Source: Chaetomium olivaceum (taxonomy: Eukaryota > Ascomycota > Sordariomycetes > Sordariales > Chaetomiaceae). Taken from it: DNA of 64,000 bases. Made by a program: the position numbers and the translations under genes. The stretch's first letter is position 1. Each line of letters begins with the position of its first letter. The stretch is taken from the NCBI GenBank assembly GCA_039881045.1, contig JAYWVB010000077.1, positions 55,357 to 119,356 on the forward strand, read 5' to 3'. The notes beneath the pieces were generated by a model. That model was not told the DNA's origin. It was given only the letters and a program-made list of their open reading frames with translations, and made no database searches. Positions 9,383-20,904 of the stretch are shown here, piece by piece.

Positions 9383-11961
9383 ATGGCTAATCTTGTTTCC
9401 AGCGGCGCCATTACGGACAGCATCGACGGCGACGACATCTCGATTGCTCCCAAGAGTGACTTCCCGGTCAGAACGAACGCGTTCGCAAGAATCGGCACGC
9501 TTAAGAAGAGCTTCCTAGAGCAGATTCGCGACGCCCAAGCCGTGGGCTCCCTCCCTCTCAACCTCCCTCCAACCGAATACCCCTTGATTATAGGTCCCGA
9601 GAACCGTCAATACCACCTCCGCGCGCACTTCTACGATAAATCACGTCCCTCGTGGATCCACAAGCACGGTACCCTTCTCCTCCGCGTCATTCCAGGGGAT
9701 CCTGGTACCCAAGATGGTCAGTTCTGGGCATGCAGCCAGTGCGGTATGCTCTACGATGCTGAAGCTACATCCTCCGCGGGGAAGCATCTCGTCAAGCGCC
9801 ATCGTATCACCAAAGACGGCGAAGTGCCGTCGGCGGCTACTACGGGCAAGCGAGAAATCCCAATCGATGAGCTCATAGTAGCTCAAACCAAAAAGAGGGT
9901 CAAACTCCCACCCCACACAAAACAGAAGGATGAGTTCAAAGACCTGTTGGTCAACTGGATGGCTGATTCGGATATCCCCTTCTCGGTGGTCGAGAATAAA
10001 CGCTTCCAGGCGTTACTCTCATTCGTGAACCCCGTACAAGCCGATGAGCTTCTTCCGAAAAGCCACAACACTGCCCGGGCTTGGTTGAAAACCGTCTACA
10101 CCCGCGAGTTCGATACCTTGAAAAGCGACCTCCTCGCCACGCCCAACCCGATTCATATCTCCTTTGATGGGTGGTCATCCCCGGGCACCGCAGCCTTTTT
10201 CGCCGTCGTTGCGCACTATTTTGATAACGCTGGCGTATTCAACACGAAGCTCATGGCCCTTCCACGCATCAAGGGCACACATAATGGCGAAAATCTTGCG
10301 AAGGGAATGATTGAGGTGATTGAGCGTTTTGGGCTCCAATCTAAGCTGGGATTCTTCCAAGCTGACAACGCAGATAACAACGACACGTGCATTACCGAAC
10401 TTCTGAAGCACTTCAACCCCCGCCTTTCTACCGCGCAAATCGACACCCTCAAGAGCGTTAAGCGCATTCGCTGTATCGGCCACATCTTGAACCTTGTTGC
10501 TAGGGCGTTTCTTGACGGCGAGAACAAAGAGACGATTAAGAAGCTGGGTGAGGGTTCAGACGAGCGACTGTCTGCAGAGCAAGAGAAGGAGCTTCTCGTA
10601 GCGTGGCGAGAAACTGGGCCGCTAGGGAAGCTTCACTATCTCGTACACTTCGCTCGTCGTACGCCACAGCGAAAAGATACTTTCAACGACTTTACCCACG
10701 GTACGGTTCCCTCCTAAACTACTAGAAGCCGGGCTAACTTAGTTTTTTGCTTATAGGAAAGCTCCTCCCAGAGGAACAGGCCGAGTTCGGTGCTATCCTC
10801 GTCGACCCCGCAATCCAAAATCTACATCTCAAAGCGGATAACGACACTCGTTGGCACTCAGTCTACCACATGATTGAGCGCGCCCTCCTTCTTCGCGAGC
10901 CTCTCACGCAGTTCAGCGCTCGCTACAATCGATTAGGGGACCTCACTGACGAGGCTCTACTTTCCTCAGAAGATTGGGCAGTGTTAACGGAGATCAAAGC
11001 TGTTTTGGCGCCCTTCAAGTTCATCACCAAGAAGTTCGAGGGTAGGAAACCCAATCTCAGCGACGTTGTCACCCACATCTTCAGCCTTCATCGGGATCTC
11101 AAGCATCTACATCGTGAATACTCAATCGAGTTTGAACGTTCTGGGGGGTTTGATAGCTCTATATTTCCGCCCAACGATGAGCGCCCCGCTGGCCGTCTCC
11201 CTGCATTCCTGGTGCCCGCGGCACAACAATACCCGCAGCGGGTTCGCCGCGTGCCCACCCGATTCGCCGACTACGAAGTTGACCTCCCCGGTATTGGGCA
11301 TCGTCGCCCAGTTGCCGCTAAGCAGCAAGATCCCCGCATCGAGCTCGGAACTCCTCTTCACGATGAACTCGATGTCCCCTCCTTCTCGAGCCTTCAATCG
11401 AGCATCAAGTACGCCATCGACAAGCTCGAGAAGTATATGGAGATACTAGATGAGACACCTGCTTATTGGGCAGCTCTCATTCTTCACCCGGGACGTAGGA
11501 TGAAGTGGGTGCGGATGTTCTACCGCAACGAAGATTCACACCGAATTCAACAAATCCAACGACGGTTTATAACTTACTTCGACGAGCATTACGCGGCAGC
11601 CGAACCCCCGCTTACCCAATCACAGACCCCCGAACAACCTGGCGAGGTTGATGGCTTTGGACATGACTTCTACGATAACCCCAGTATAAACGACGTTGTT
11701 GACGAAGTTGGGGAGTATCTACGGGGCTCTGTACTCCCCGTTGATGATCCAGTTCGGTGGTGGAAAGAAAAAGCATCAGATCTCCCCCGGCTTTCAAAAA
11801 TGGCGCTTGAGATATTGTCAATCCCCCCCTGCGCCACCGAATGTGAGCGCACCTTCAGCCTCACCAAGCTCACGATAGGCTCGCAGCGACACTCTACCGG
11901 CGACGATACCCTCTCGGAGCTTCAATGTATGCGAAATTGGCTGCGGGCAGCGGGAAGATGA
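9383..11961 (+). CDS. hAT transposase with BED-type zinc finger and C-terminal dimerisation domain
   Basis: Exons 9383-10700 and 10757-11961, 840 aa, joined over a 56-nt intron (GTACGG donor, TTATAG acceptor) with frame kept. The N-terminal part has a BED-like finger: WACSQCGMLY then KHLVKRH. The RNase-H-like catalytic core shows HISFDGWSSP (first Asp), FFQADNADNND and the conserved CIGHILNLVARAFL. The C-terminus is the hAT dimerisation region with LPRLSKMALEILSIPPCATECERTF (given in pieces: WWKEKA, ALEILSIPP, CERTFSLT). No stop or frameshift is seen, so the protein may be active; the nuclear enzyme cuts at the terminal repeats. The start is the first ATG; an upstream in-frame GTG is not used. 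It lies within the element at 9004-12160. Confidence 0.9.
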
Positions 11962-12026
11962 TGTACACGGGGGCATGGCTGTCTTGGAGGACCCCTTCTC
12001 TATGTGGTCGACCCGGAATAACCTTA

Positions 12027-12160
12027 TCCGGGCAGGGGTAGTCAAATCCATCAAATCAAACAAATCCAGTATTGCCATCAAATCAAATCCGGGTCCAAAA
12101 TGGTCAAACAAATCAAGTCAGGTGCCGGATTTGATTTGATTTGATTTGATGCCAGCGCTG
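12027..12160. repeat. Right hAT subterminal repeats and terminal inverted repeat
   Basis: CAAATC units in one orientation (about 12045-12120) face four GATTT units (about 12127-12150) directly before the CCAGCGCTG end, mirroring the left end. Confidence 0.75.
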
Positions 12161-12409
12161 GAAGATACACCCGATGGTCTTAAGCTAGTACAACTACGAT
12201 TTATTTGATACGAGAACAAGGATTTCAGAATGTATCATGCGGTGGCTTTCGCATCCTGGTTAATAGATGAGGTAGCTTTACGCTCAGGGCATCCCATCTC
12301 TCTTCAATAGGGCCCAGCCCTTTCAATGTAAACAAGTCATCGACATTTTGTCACATCACATCCTAGTACATTTTGATTTCATATCATATCATTGTCCCAC
12401 GCTAATTCC

Positions 12410-14354
12410 TCAACCAAACGCTGGCAACGCCCCGGGGACTTTGTAGCGGGCATTATCCGGCTCTTCATCCTCCCCGACGCGATTATTATCTTCCACGACG
12501 CCAGAGCCTTTACTATCCCCGTGCATCTCACCGCCATTATGTCCCTTCTCGGCCCGAGCTAAAATGCTTCTACCGGCTGTTAGCGAAGCTCTGCCAGCCT
12601 TGAATTTGCCATCTTCGCTTTCCCTCTTTACATCCTCCTTTTCCGCCTCTTTCTCCTTCTTTCTTTTCATCTTTTTCATCACTTCGCCGGTCAGGTCCTG
12701 TTTGAGCAATCGTTCGAGGACATCTTGCTTGCGTGTCCGCCGATCGCCGATCGAAATGAGTACACCGGCGAGAATATTTGTAGTGATGGAGCAACACAAA
12801 ATAGTGGTGGTAACAGCAGCCGGTAATCGATGTGCCGAGACTGCCCACGTGCAGATGCCGAGTGAGATTTGCAAACAGCTGTGTAGATCGAGAAGAAGCA
12901 CGACCGCAATTAGCAACCGTAAAGGAAACGCATGATGCGTCTCCGTTTCGTGTGGCTTGTAAAAGGTGTGCGACTTTGCGAGTTTGGTTTGGTGGTGTAT
13001 CAACCGAGCTTGCGCCTTCTCTGACAGTACAGGGACGAACTGGTCCTGTTTCTCTTCTTTCGATCGAGGTTGACCCTCGGGATCTTCATTGGAACGATCT
13101 TGCTTGTTACCCGTTGGCAAGTCGTTGTGATCTTGCAGGTCAGGAAGAAGAAGCTTGCTGCGCAACTTCCACGTTTTTCGGTCTAGCTCCGGTTAACTTT
13201 AAGAGCGCACCCGGCCAAAAAGGGGGCTTACGGTAATGGGCCACAAATATCATGTGGTATGTGTCAACGGCACGGAACGGGGCAAGGCCATCGCCGACGA
13301 TGCCGAACAGAGCGACCAAGGTATAGTCGATGACGTCTATCGCATAAAGCTGCCGGTCCCCGACATAAATCCACCCAATCAAGAACAAAACCCAAGCGAG
13401 CCCGAAGAGGGTGATGAGTGTGGCATAGAGGGTGACAAGAAAACCCAGCGGTCTGCTAGCGTATTTACCAAATCCCCTGAGTCGTTGTTTGATCTTGGAC
13501 CGCCGAGAGTGCAACATGTGCCGAACATAGTCATTCAAGGCCTTGATATCCTCTTCTTTCCAACCCTCGAGCGAAGCGTCGTTGGGGAGGATGGCGTACT
13601 GGGTGTCACTGAGGACCGAAGATAGGCTGGGCGACCGAGCGCGTTCGGCCGGACGTCCGTCACCGGTACTTTCTGCGATGGCCACATCTTCCTTTGAAAG
13701 GGGAAAAGCACCGGGCATTCGGGGAACTTGGGACAGATCGTAAGTCGGCCTACGGTTCACCCACTTTCCGAGAGAGGGTACAAATAGGGAATTCTGGATA
13801 TTGGTAATGGATGATAGGGTCGCTATCTCGGGGTCTGCCATTCAATCTGTATTAGCCATGGTTTCATTATGGAACACCAGAGATTCAAGAGAAAGGAACC
13901 TACCAACGACATCTAAAACGTCGACAATCCTTGAATCATAACAGTCCCTGTCTTCTGCGTGGGTTTGGGGGAGTCCCTGAACGGTCAGGCGCCGTCGACC
14001 GGGAAAGTGGCGACGCCTGTGAGTTTGGGCTCCATCGGTAATAATTTCTGGCCCCGCCGGCGGCACTGGCGTTGCGACATGATCTCGAGTTCGGTGTGAC
14101 TGAGTTTCGACAATGGGTGGTGATGCAGTCCACGCAGTTGGCGCATATGGTGCAAGGATCGCGGGCCGCTGTGGCTCAGAACTGGAACGCCGGCGACCTC
14201 CCAACGGCTTTTGCTCCACGGTATTGAGAGGCAAAAGCCCCGAGGACAGAGCCGGTCCCCTTAATCTGCGAAGACGGATGGCCGATTGGTGACGGTTTAG
14301 CGGAAGGGCGCGCGCGTTTTGGGGAACGCTGTGTGGTGGTGGTTGCTCAGTCAT
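12410..14354 (-). CDS. DUF2985-type membrane protein
   Basis: Exons 14354-13904, 13834-13232 and 13182-12410, 608 aa. The introns are 69 and 49 nt; the acceptors were chosen because they give the continuous segments DVLDVVDPEIATLSS and FVAHYHRKTWKLRSK. The N-terminal 200 residues are polar, with Ser/Pro and Arg clusters (likely cytosolic and phosphorylated). The conserved core begins at NDYVRHMLHSRRS and has helices GFLVTLYATLITLFGLAWVL and VIDYTLVALFGIVGDGLAPF; later helices are LRLLIAVVLLLDLHSCLQI and VTTTILCCSITTNILAGVLI. The C-terminal tail is rich in Lys/Glu (coiled-coil-like). The core pattern is that of the fungal DUF2985 family, whose function is unknown. The gene ends 250 bases from the hAT insertion, which did not disrupt it. 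Confidence 0.82.
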
Positions 14355-15843
14355 CAGTGTTGCCGGGATCCCGTCCGCCGCTAGGCTTGGTCTCGGTGGG
14401 GAGGTGTTGGCATGATGGGCATCGCCAGGACTGAAATAAGGGTTGTCCTCCTCGACTGTTTTTTTGTGCCGGGGCCTTTGCCCTCTGGGGGATTTTTTTC
14501 GCCATAATCACAGCACAGACATGGCTCAATAACAGATTATCGAGGTAGGTTGTATTGATCTCAAGATATTTACAAGAGGGATGATAATCCCATCAAAATT
14601 CCAAGACGGTTGGCAAAACAAGCTGCCAAGGCAGGTTGTTGTTCGAGTGGCCAGTGACGTCACTTGTCACGAAACAGCACCAACCATCCCCTGAGGTGGA
14701 TATCGAGAGCGTACTGGCTGGGCAGGCACTAAAAAGAAACAAAAGAGACCTGCTTCCCATATAAGAGAAGCATATGCGTCAGCCGCAAATCGAACGCGGG
14801 TGGCAACGATGGATTTTACCACTAAACCACTGACGCGGGGACAACATCGTAGCAAAGAGCGTTGGACTTTCGTTATAAGTTGCCTCTCCAGCACAACCCT
14901 GGTTTGTTCGTTAGCGCGTCCGATCTCACAGCCCTATCTCGACAGCCCAACAACGGCTTAAAATAGAGAAAAATGCAATGAATAGAATCAATGATAAAGG
15001 CAATTACTATTAAACTCTTCTTTCCCTTTTAAAAAGCGTTGTTTTAACGTTTAGTTGGAGATTTTGCATAGACCCCGATATTGAAGTTACGTGCTCACGA
15101 ACTTTCAAGGATTGGAGGACACTTCCCGATATTAGTCGCCTGGCTAGGTACCGAGCTACATGTAATTACACATAGCCCGTCGAGGGAGATGCTTCAACAT
15201 ACGAAGTACATCGTTCACATTCTACATTAACTAATGTTCCCATTATTTCAGCGGGTTACTTTTACAAGGAGCGACATATACTACTTCAATTCCACATTTG
15301 TCTGTATGTAGACTATAAGATCTATTTCAGATTGCTATTATAGGGGAGTTGCAGGGCGTGCCTTCAACTCGGAGCGAATTTTGACACTGACAGCCCCAAA
15401 AGAAGTATTGATGATTGACAATTTTCATCAACTTATACCAAAGACATTTTGAATAATAATTAGTCTTTTGCCAACTTAGTAGATGTTAATGCATTCTTTC
15501 TAGGGTGTGGGATGCTTGTCGCGGGCGGATGGGTGTGAATGGGGGAAATCAGGGTGTACTTTTATCTGCATTCTCACTGTGATTCATCCTGAGCCGAACT
15601 TATTCATTCGAACCATTGTCCGCACCAAAACTTTCAGAGCTTCTAAATAACACTACTTCCAGCCGCCATAAATATTCCAGAACTCTGGGCTTTTATTGTT
15701 TTCTTTCAATTCTATCGAGTCCCAAAGTCACTTCTAATTGTGCCGGAGTCTCGACCACGGCCACCCTTGCGACTTCCATCTTCAGGGAGCGCTACATCAG
15801 TTCTCTGAAACCAATAATCGTCTATCCGCGACCTTGGATCACG
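14355..15843. other. AT-rich intergenic region with a tRNA relic
   Basis: From about 14930 to 15560 the DNA is clearly AT-rich and lacks coding frames. The end (15600-15843) is the CT-rich 5' region of the MFS gene. The only feature I support is the tRNA-like relic at 14776-14836. Confidence 0.5.
14776..14836 (-). pseudogene. tRNA-Gly(GCC)-like relic lacking the 3' half of the anticodon arm
   Basis: Read on the minus strand it has a 7-bp acceptor stem (GCGTCAG with CTGACGC), a D-arm GGTTTAGTGGTAAAATC, the anticodon region CATCGTTGCCAC and a T-arm CCGCG-TTCGATT-TGCGG. Normal fungal tRNA-Gly is about 71 nt; this is 61 nt because the 3' strand of the anticodon stem and the variable loop are missing, so the cloverleaf cannot form. 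T-rich runs follow downstream as in Pol III terminators. It is most likely a deleted tRNA gene; a real but unusual tRNA is unlikely. Confidence 0.55.
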
Positions 15844-17755
15844 ATGGGCACAAACCTAGACCCTCCAGTCGGCGCCAGAACCACCACCGAGACCCAGGCT
15901 CCGGGCCTCGAGAAGAGACAATCCCACGATCACCCCGGTCGCCTCGAGTGTCACGCGCGGTCACTCAAGCAACAAACCGAAGAATGCACCAGCAATGACA
16001 TCCTAGTCTTACCCGATACGGCTCAAATACCTAGTGACGAAAAGCACGCTACCGACCCTGCCGAGATCGAGTATCCCGGTGGCTTTAAGCTTGTTGCCAT
16101 CATTCTTGCCCTTGTTATGGGCATTTTCCTTGCTTCTCTGGACATGGTGAGTAACCGCAATTCCGAAAGCTGGCCCGGGCCGGCGCAACGTTTATGTTGG
16201 CTTTGTTGACTCCGGGCATCGGTCAGACTATCGTTGCCACCGCTATTCCAAAGATCACCGATGAGTTCCACGGCCTCGACAAGGTGTCGTGGTATAGCGC
16301 CGCCTTTTTTATGACCAACGGGGGCTTCCAGTCTTTGTGGGGTAAAGCGTACCGCTATTTCCCCTTAAAGTCTACCTTCCTGATGGCGATTGCGGTGTTC
16401 GAACTCGGCAGTTTGATATGCGCTGTCGCCCCGAACTCCACTGCCTTCATCGTTGGCCGCGCCATCAACGGCCTGGGCGCTGCAGGAATTGGCACCGGTG
16501 CTTATACCATCATTGCCTTTGTCGCGGAGCCTAGCAGACGTGCTACGTACACTGGTTTCGTCGGCATGTCGTTCGGCGTCGCTTGCGTTGTGGGTCCGCT
16601 CATTGGCGGTGTCTTCGCTGACCAGGTGACCTGGCGCTGGTGCTTCTGGATCAACCTTCCCGTCGGCGGCCTGTCCGCCCTCATCATCCTTTTGTTTTTT
16701 CAGGCGCCTAGTGCCGCAAAGCCAGTTGTCGTCCCTTGGAGGGAGAAGCTACTGCAGATGGACCCGGTCGGCGTAGCCCTAGTTATGGGTGCTATTGTCG
16801 CCTTTATGTTAGCGCTGCAGTATGGTGGTCAAACTGCACCATGGAACAGCAGCCTCGTCATCGGCCTGCTCGTTGGCTTCGTCCTCATAACAGGGGTGTT
16901 CGTTGTCTGGGAACGCTTCCAGGGCGAGCGGGCTATCGTCGTTCCTCGGCTGTTCAAGCAACGGGCGATCTGCATCAGCTGCCTCTTCGCCTCCCTCTTC
17001 GTCGGGTCTTATTACCTGATCATCTACTATATCCCGATATACTTTCAAAGCGTTGGTGACGCTAGCCCAACCATGTCCGGCGTTTACAACCTTCCCCTTA
17101 TTATCGCCACCACAATTTCCATGATCACATCGGGCATGCTCATCAGCGCAACCGGCCTTGCGGTCCCAATTCAAGTCATCGGTGCCATCATTGGTGTCGT
17201 TGCGGCAGGGCTTCTATACACACTAGACATTGACACAAGCATTGGTAAATGGATTGGATACCAACTACTCGCTGGCGTCGGCTGGGGTCTAGCATTCCAG
17301 GTTCCCATTATCGTTGGGCAAGCCAATGCGGATCCTGAGGATATTTCGTCCGTAACTGCCATGGTTCTTTGTAAGTCAATACATTCGCTTCCATCCCCCA
17401 CTTGCTCCATCTAAGTCCACTTCTAACTCTACGCAATGCAGTCTTTCAATGTATCGGCGGCACCGCTTTTGTGACGGCAGCGCAGGCAGCATTTGTGAAC
17501 CAAATTATCCAGACGCTGCCCGATTCTGCCCCCAACGTCGACCCCGCTGATTTGGTTGCGACAGGAGCAACGTTGATTCGTACAGCCTTTCCCGTCGATC
17601 AGGTGCCAGGTATCATTGTTGCATATATGGCTGGTATTAAGGTTGCGCTCGGCATCTCAATTGGAGGTGCAGGGCTCGGTCTCGTCATCTGTCTTTGCAG
17701 CCGGTGGAAGAGGCTCAACTCGGACGCGGTCAAAGATGTCGTCGTCGCGGCGTGA
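15844..17755 (+). CDS. Major facilitator superfamily exporter, 14-TM DHA2/TRI12-like
   Basis: Exons 15844-16146, 16227-17370 and 17442-17755, 586 aa; introns of 80 and 71 nt have GTGAGT/GTAAGT donors. A polar N-terminus of about 80 residues precedes the first helix. Motif LASLDMTIVATAIPKI is the signature of drug:H+ antiporter-2 proteins, spliced across intron 1. VGRAINGLGAAGIGTGAYTII and WRWCFWINLPVGG are further family motifs. About fourteen helices can be counted. The protein should sit in the plasma membrane and export toxic compounds or secondary metabolites using the proton gradient. No biosynthetic genes lie next to it, so a specific metabolite cannot be named. The ATG at 15844 was chosen because upstream sequence in frame resembles 5' leader. 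Confidence 0.88.
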
Positions 17756-18177
17756 CGGGCGAACATAGGCGCTGTACGATTTGTGTTACCTAATCCTGTT
17801 TCCGGAAGCGAAGTACTTGTATATAATACCCAATCTAATACTGAAGAGTCTGAGTTGTCCGTTAACCGTTTCTGTTCTTGTGGCCCCTAAAGGTGCGCCT
17901 CCGTGAAGATCTCGCTCGTCAGCCCTTTCCATGGTTCGGACAGTGTGCCTTGCTAATAGTGGCCACATCTTATGTGAAATTATCACAATCTCCAGATAAA
18001 TGCCTCACGAAGAAACAAGTACTTGTTTGTGAGACCATGGCCGAGTCAGGAAATAAGCCGGCCACGCTAGTATATGTCTCGTCTCACACGTAAGGAAAGT
18101 AAGCAAGGACAGTGAAGTAGGGAACGCGAAAAAGCGGCCTATACGAATATAAACAAGACAATGTATTATCTATTAGT
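17756..18177. other. Intergenic between convergent transporter genes
   Basis: Tail-to-tail spacer between the MFS and amino acid transporter genes. Nothing coding or repetitive is seen. Confidence 0.5.
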
Positions 18178-20113
18178 TCATTCCAAAACTCCATGGGTCT
18201 GATCCTTGAGCGGGCGTCGGGTGAACACCGTCCTCTCCCACCCATCAATATCGTCAAGAATGGTCTCCCGGACCAGTTCATATTTGCCTACCTTCGGCAA
18301 GATGATGGCCCAAACCAGCCAATAAACACCACCAGCAAAGATAATCCCAAACCCAACAACACAATGAATCCAGTACGGTAGAGATTTATAGATGTTCTGA
18401 CCGTTCTCCGGTGGGACGAATGGTGCAACCACAAGGTAGACGTTGCTAAGGAAGAAGAAAATGACGACGGGGAGGGTAGCGCTGATCGGTGGGTTCCAAT
18501 TCCATGACTTGCGGTTCAGATAAAGGTAGATCAATCCTGCCGAAACGAAGGCGTTTACAATGGCAAGCGGATATGAGATGAGGCTGTTAAGCAGTTTGGT
18601 CAGTAACCGAGGACAACGGGAATGAATAGCAAAGGAGGTGAACCTTGACGTACTTTAGGATGAAGTCGTATGCATCCCCAGGCGGGGGAGCAAGCATGAT
18701 GATGACGGACACAAGCCAATGCTCAAAGAGACCAGCAAGAGGGGCATTGAACGGGCGGTTGCTAGCCCAAATCCGAGAAATGGGGAGAATGCCCTCACGC
18801 CCCAGCTCCTGAACAAGCCGGCCCTGCGAGAATATGACGCTAAGCACATTGCCGAAGGCCGAGAGTGCTACAAAGACCGAGAGGGCACGCTCCGCGGTGC
18901 CGCCAAAGACGTTTCTAAACAAAGACGCAGCAACAAGTCGCCGGGCTTCAAGGATTTCCTCCTTGGGCACCGCCGCAAAATAGGCGACGTTAACGAGCAT
19001 GTAGAGAATCGAAATCGTCCCGATGGCCATGGGCGCGGCAATTTTAAGGGTGCGTACGGGGTTGCGTGTCTCTGATAAGCTGTAATTGGCGTTACTAAAA
19101 CCGACAAAACTCCAGATGACGTTGTACAAAGCCGTCACAACGCCATAAGCACTTCCTGTCGTCCCCTCGAACGCATTGGTGAAGTTGTGGGGTCGGCGGT
19201 CCTCAGGGAGCTTGAGGTGCCCTGCAAGGGCAACCCAGCCGGTGATGACGATTATGAGAATGATAATGACCTTGATGGCCCCGAGAATGTTCTGCAGCCG
19301 AATGCCCCATTTGAGTGCCGTGCCGTGGATAAGAAACGCGGCAGTGATACAGGCAATGCCAATTCCACGCTGGTTCCACCGGTCCACTTCAATTTGAGCC
19401 GCGTGGAGAATGTATCTCTAATGAGACAAAAACATCCCTTCGTCAGTCCATACTGTAGGAAATGATGATGGATAAAAAAAGAATCAGGGTCCTGGTGCTA
19501 GGAGGGGATTCCAAGGGGCGCCGCGGCAGGAAACCACTTACCCAAAGATAACCGAATTACCGCTAGCCCAGCCAAGCAAGACCACATATCCAGTGTACAA
19601 ACCAGTGACTAGGAATTTTGGTTTTCTGTAGACGTATTCCAAGTAGTTCTTCTCGCCCCCGTTCTGTGGGATGGCGGTTCCAAACTCCAGGTACACGGCG
19701 GTTCCAGCGAGGGCGATGATCGCACCTGCCAGCCACATGAATAAAGAAAGACCAACACTGCCGGAAAGCGCTAGGATAGAGCCCGGTGTTGCAAAGATAC
19801 CGGTGCCGATGACGCGGTTAACGACGAGGAATGTGGCAGACACGATGCCGATCTGTCGTTTTGCATCTCGTGCTTGTCGGAGTTGACCTAGGGACCCAGT
19901 TAGCCAATGGGATCAAGGCGAGGTTAATGATGTTTTTGATGTCAGGTCCCACGAACCAACTTGGGTGTCATGGTCGTCGGAGACAGCAGCAGGCTCGCTG
20001 TCATTGTTATCGCCCTTATTGGTGGCGGTGGTCCGCGGTGTGAGGGACTTTAACATGGCGACGCAAGATCTCACTACATGGTTGGAGGACGAGGAAGGCT
20101 TGGACACGGACAT
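18178..20113 (-). CDS. LAT-family amino acid transporter (high-affinity methionine permease-like)
   Basis: Exons 20113-19957, 19887-19542, 19415-18654 and 18583-18178, 556 aa. Frame is kept over introns of 69, 126 and 70 nt. Two splice sites are weak (donor GTTCGT at 19956; acceptor TAGAG at 19416) and were chosen by phase. About twelve helices are present; RVIGTGIFATPGSIL is the conserved first-helix substrate motif of LAT/MUP1 carriers, and GFSNANYSLSETRNP and FSQGRLVQELGREG are typical of MUP1-like fungal permeases. The plasma membrane protein imports methionine or another neutral amino acid. The start is uncertain: an in-frame ATG at 20275 is possible, but the extra 54 residues look like translated leader. 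The N-terminus carries Lys and Ser/Thr suited to ubiquitin-dependent endocytosis. Confidence 0.85.
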
Positions 20114-20904
20114 GAGGCAGAGGTTCAGGATTAAAAAGAAGTCTGGTGGACCTGGTCTGTGACAGGGATGGGCGTGCTCCAAGTCCAATGACCCACAGCT
20201 GACCTGACGAGAGAGGCAGGCGGCGAAACCCCTGTCCAAACTACGGGTGCTGGAGACTTTGGAAATGGAGCCCAAGGCCTAAACGAGCTGAGAAAAGGTC
20301 GCATTATTCGAATTTCGTCAGCGTTGTGGATGTCGTGATCTGGCGTCATTATTGGGTGTGGAGTTTAGAAAACTTTTTCACCTCACAGAATAGTTGAAGA
20401 GACAGAAGGCGAAGTAACCTTCCATACCAAAGACTCAATTTTCGAGGAACATGTGTGTAGAGCAGAAACGATCACAGTACGCCAAAGAAAAGAGGTATTA
20501 AGGAGAAGGTGTTACAAGCTGGGTTACCTAGTTAATGTTTTGAGAGAACATAGTACCAACTGCACCTTGGCTCGACCTGTCTAACATTGACCCTTTACAA
20601 AAATAGGGCGAGCTACTTCGTACCTTGGTAGAGATACCAGAACGTTGTTGTAATTATCTAGCAAACTAGTTGAAAATTCCAGTGTTGATCTCTCTGGAAC
20701 AACATCTCAATTTCAACGGCAAGTTCTACACCTAAGGTTGCAAGACATGTGCACAGCATGATTTGTACCGTGTATATGTATGTGCTAGGAACCCTACAAT
20801 ACACAAGTTTAAGAAGTGCGGTCGGAAGAAGCGAAAGTCATTCCAGCTTCACTCAAACACAAAAAAGGTCCGCAGAACAGAGGGGACGGCTACCTGTCCC
20901 TGCT
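20114..20904. other. Intergenic
   Basis: Promoter of the LAT transporter gene (minus strand) and 3' region of the GH7 gene. No other gene is supported. Confidence 0.5.

Larger units (their letters stand above)
9004..12160 (+). mobile_element. hAT-superfamily DNA transposon, apparently complete (3157 bp)
   Basis: The element is bounded by an 8-bp target duplication GAAGATAC (8996-9003 and 12161-12168). Terminal inverted repeats start with CAGCGCTGGCA and continue CAAATCAAATC after one mismatch (23 bp; 9004-9026 and 12138-12160). An 8-bp duplication and a CAG start are hallmarks of hAT elements. Inside lies one transposase gene that is open over both exons. Both subterminal zones are packed with CAAATC/GATTTG repeats. 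The perfect duplication and intact gene imply a recent, possibly autonomous insertion. Confidence 0.93.
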
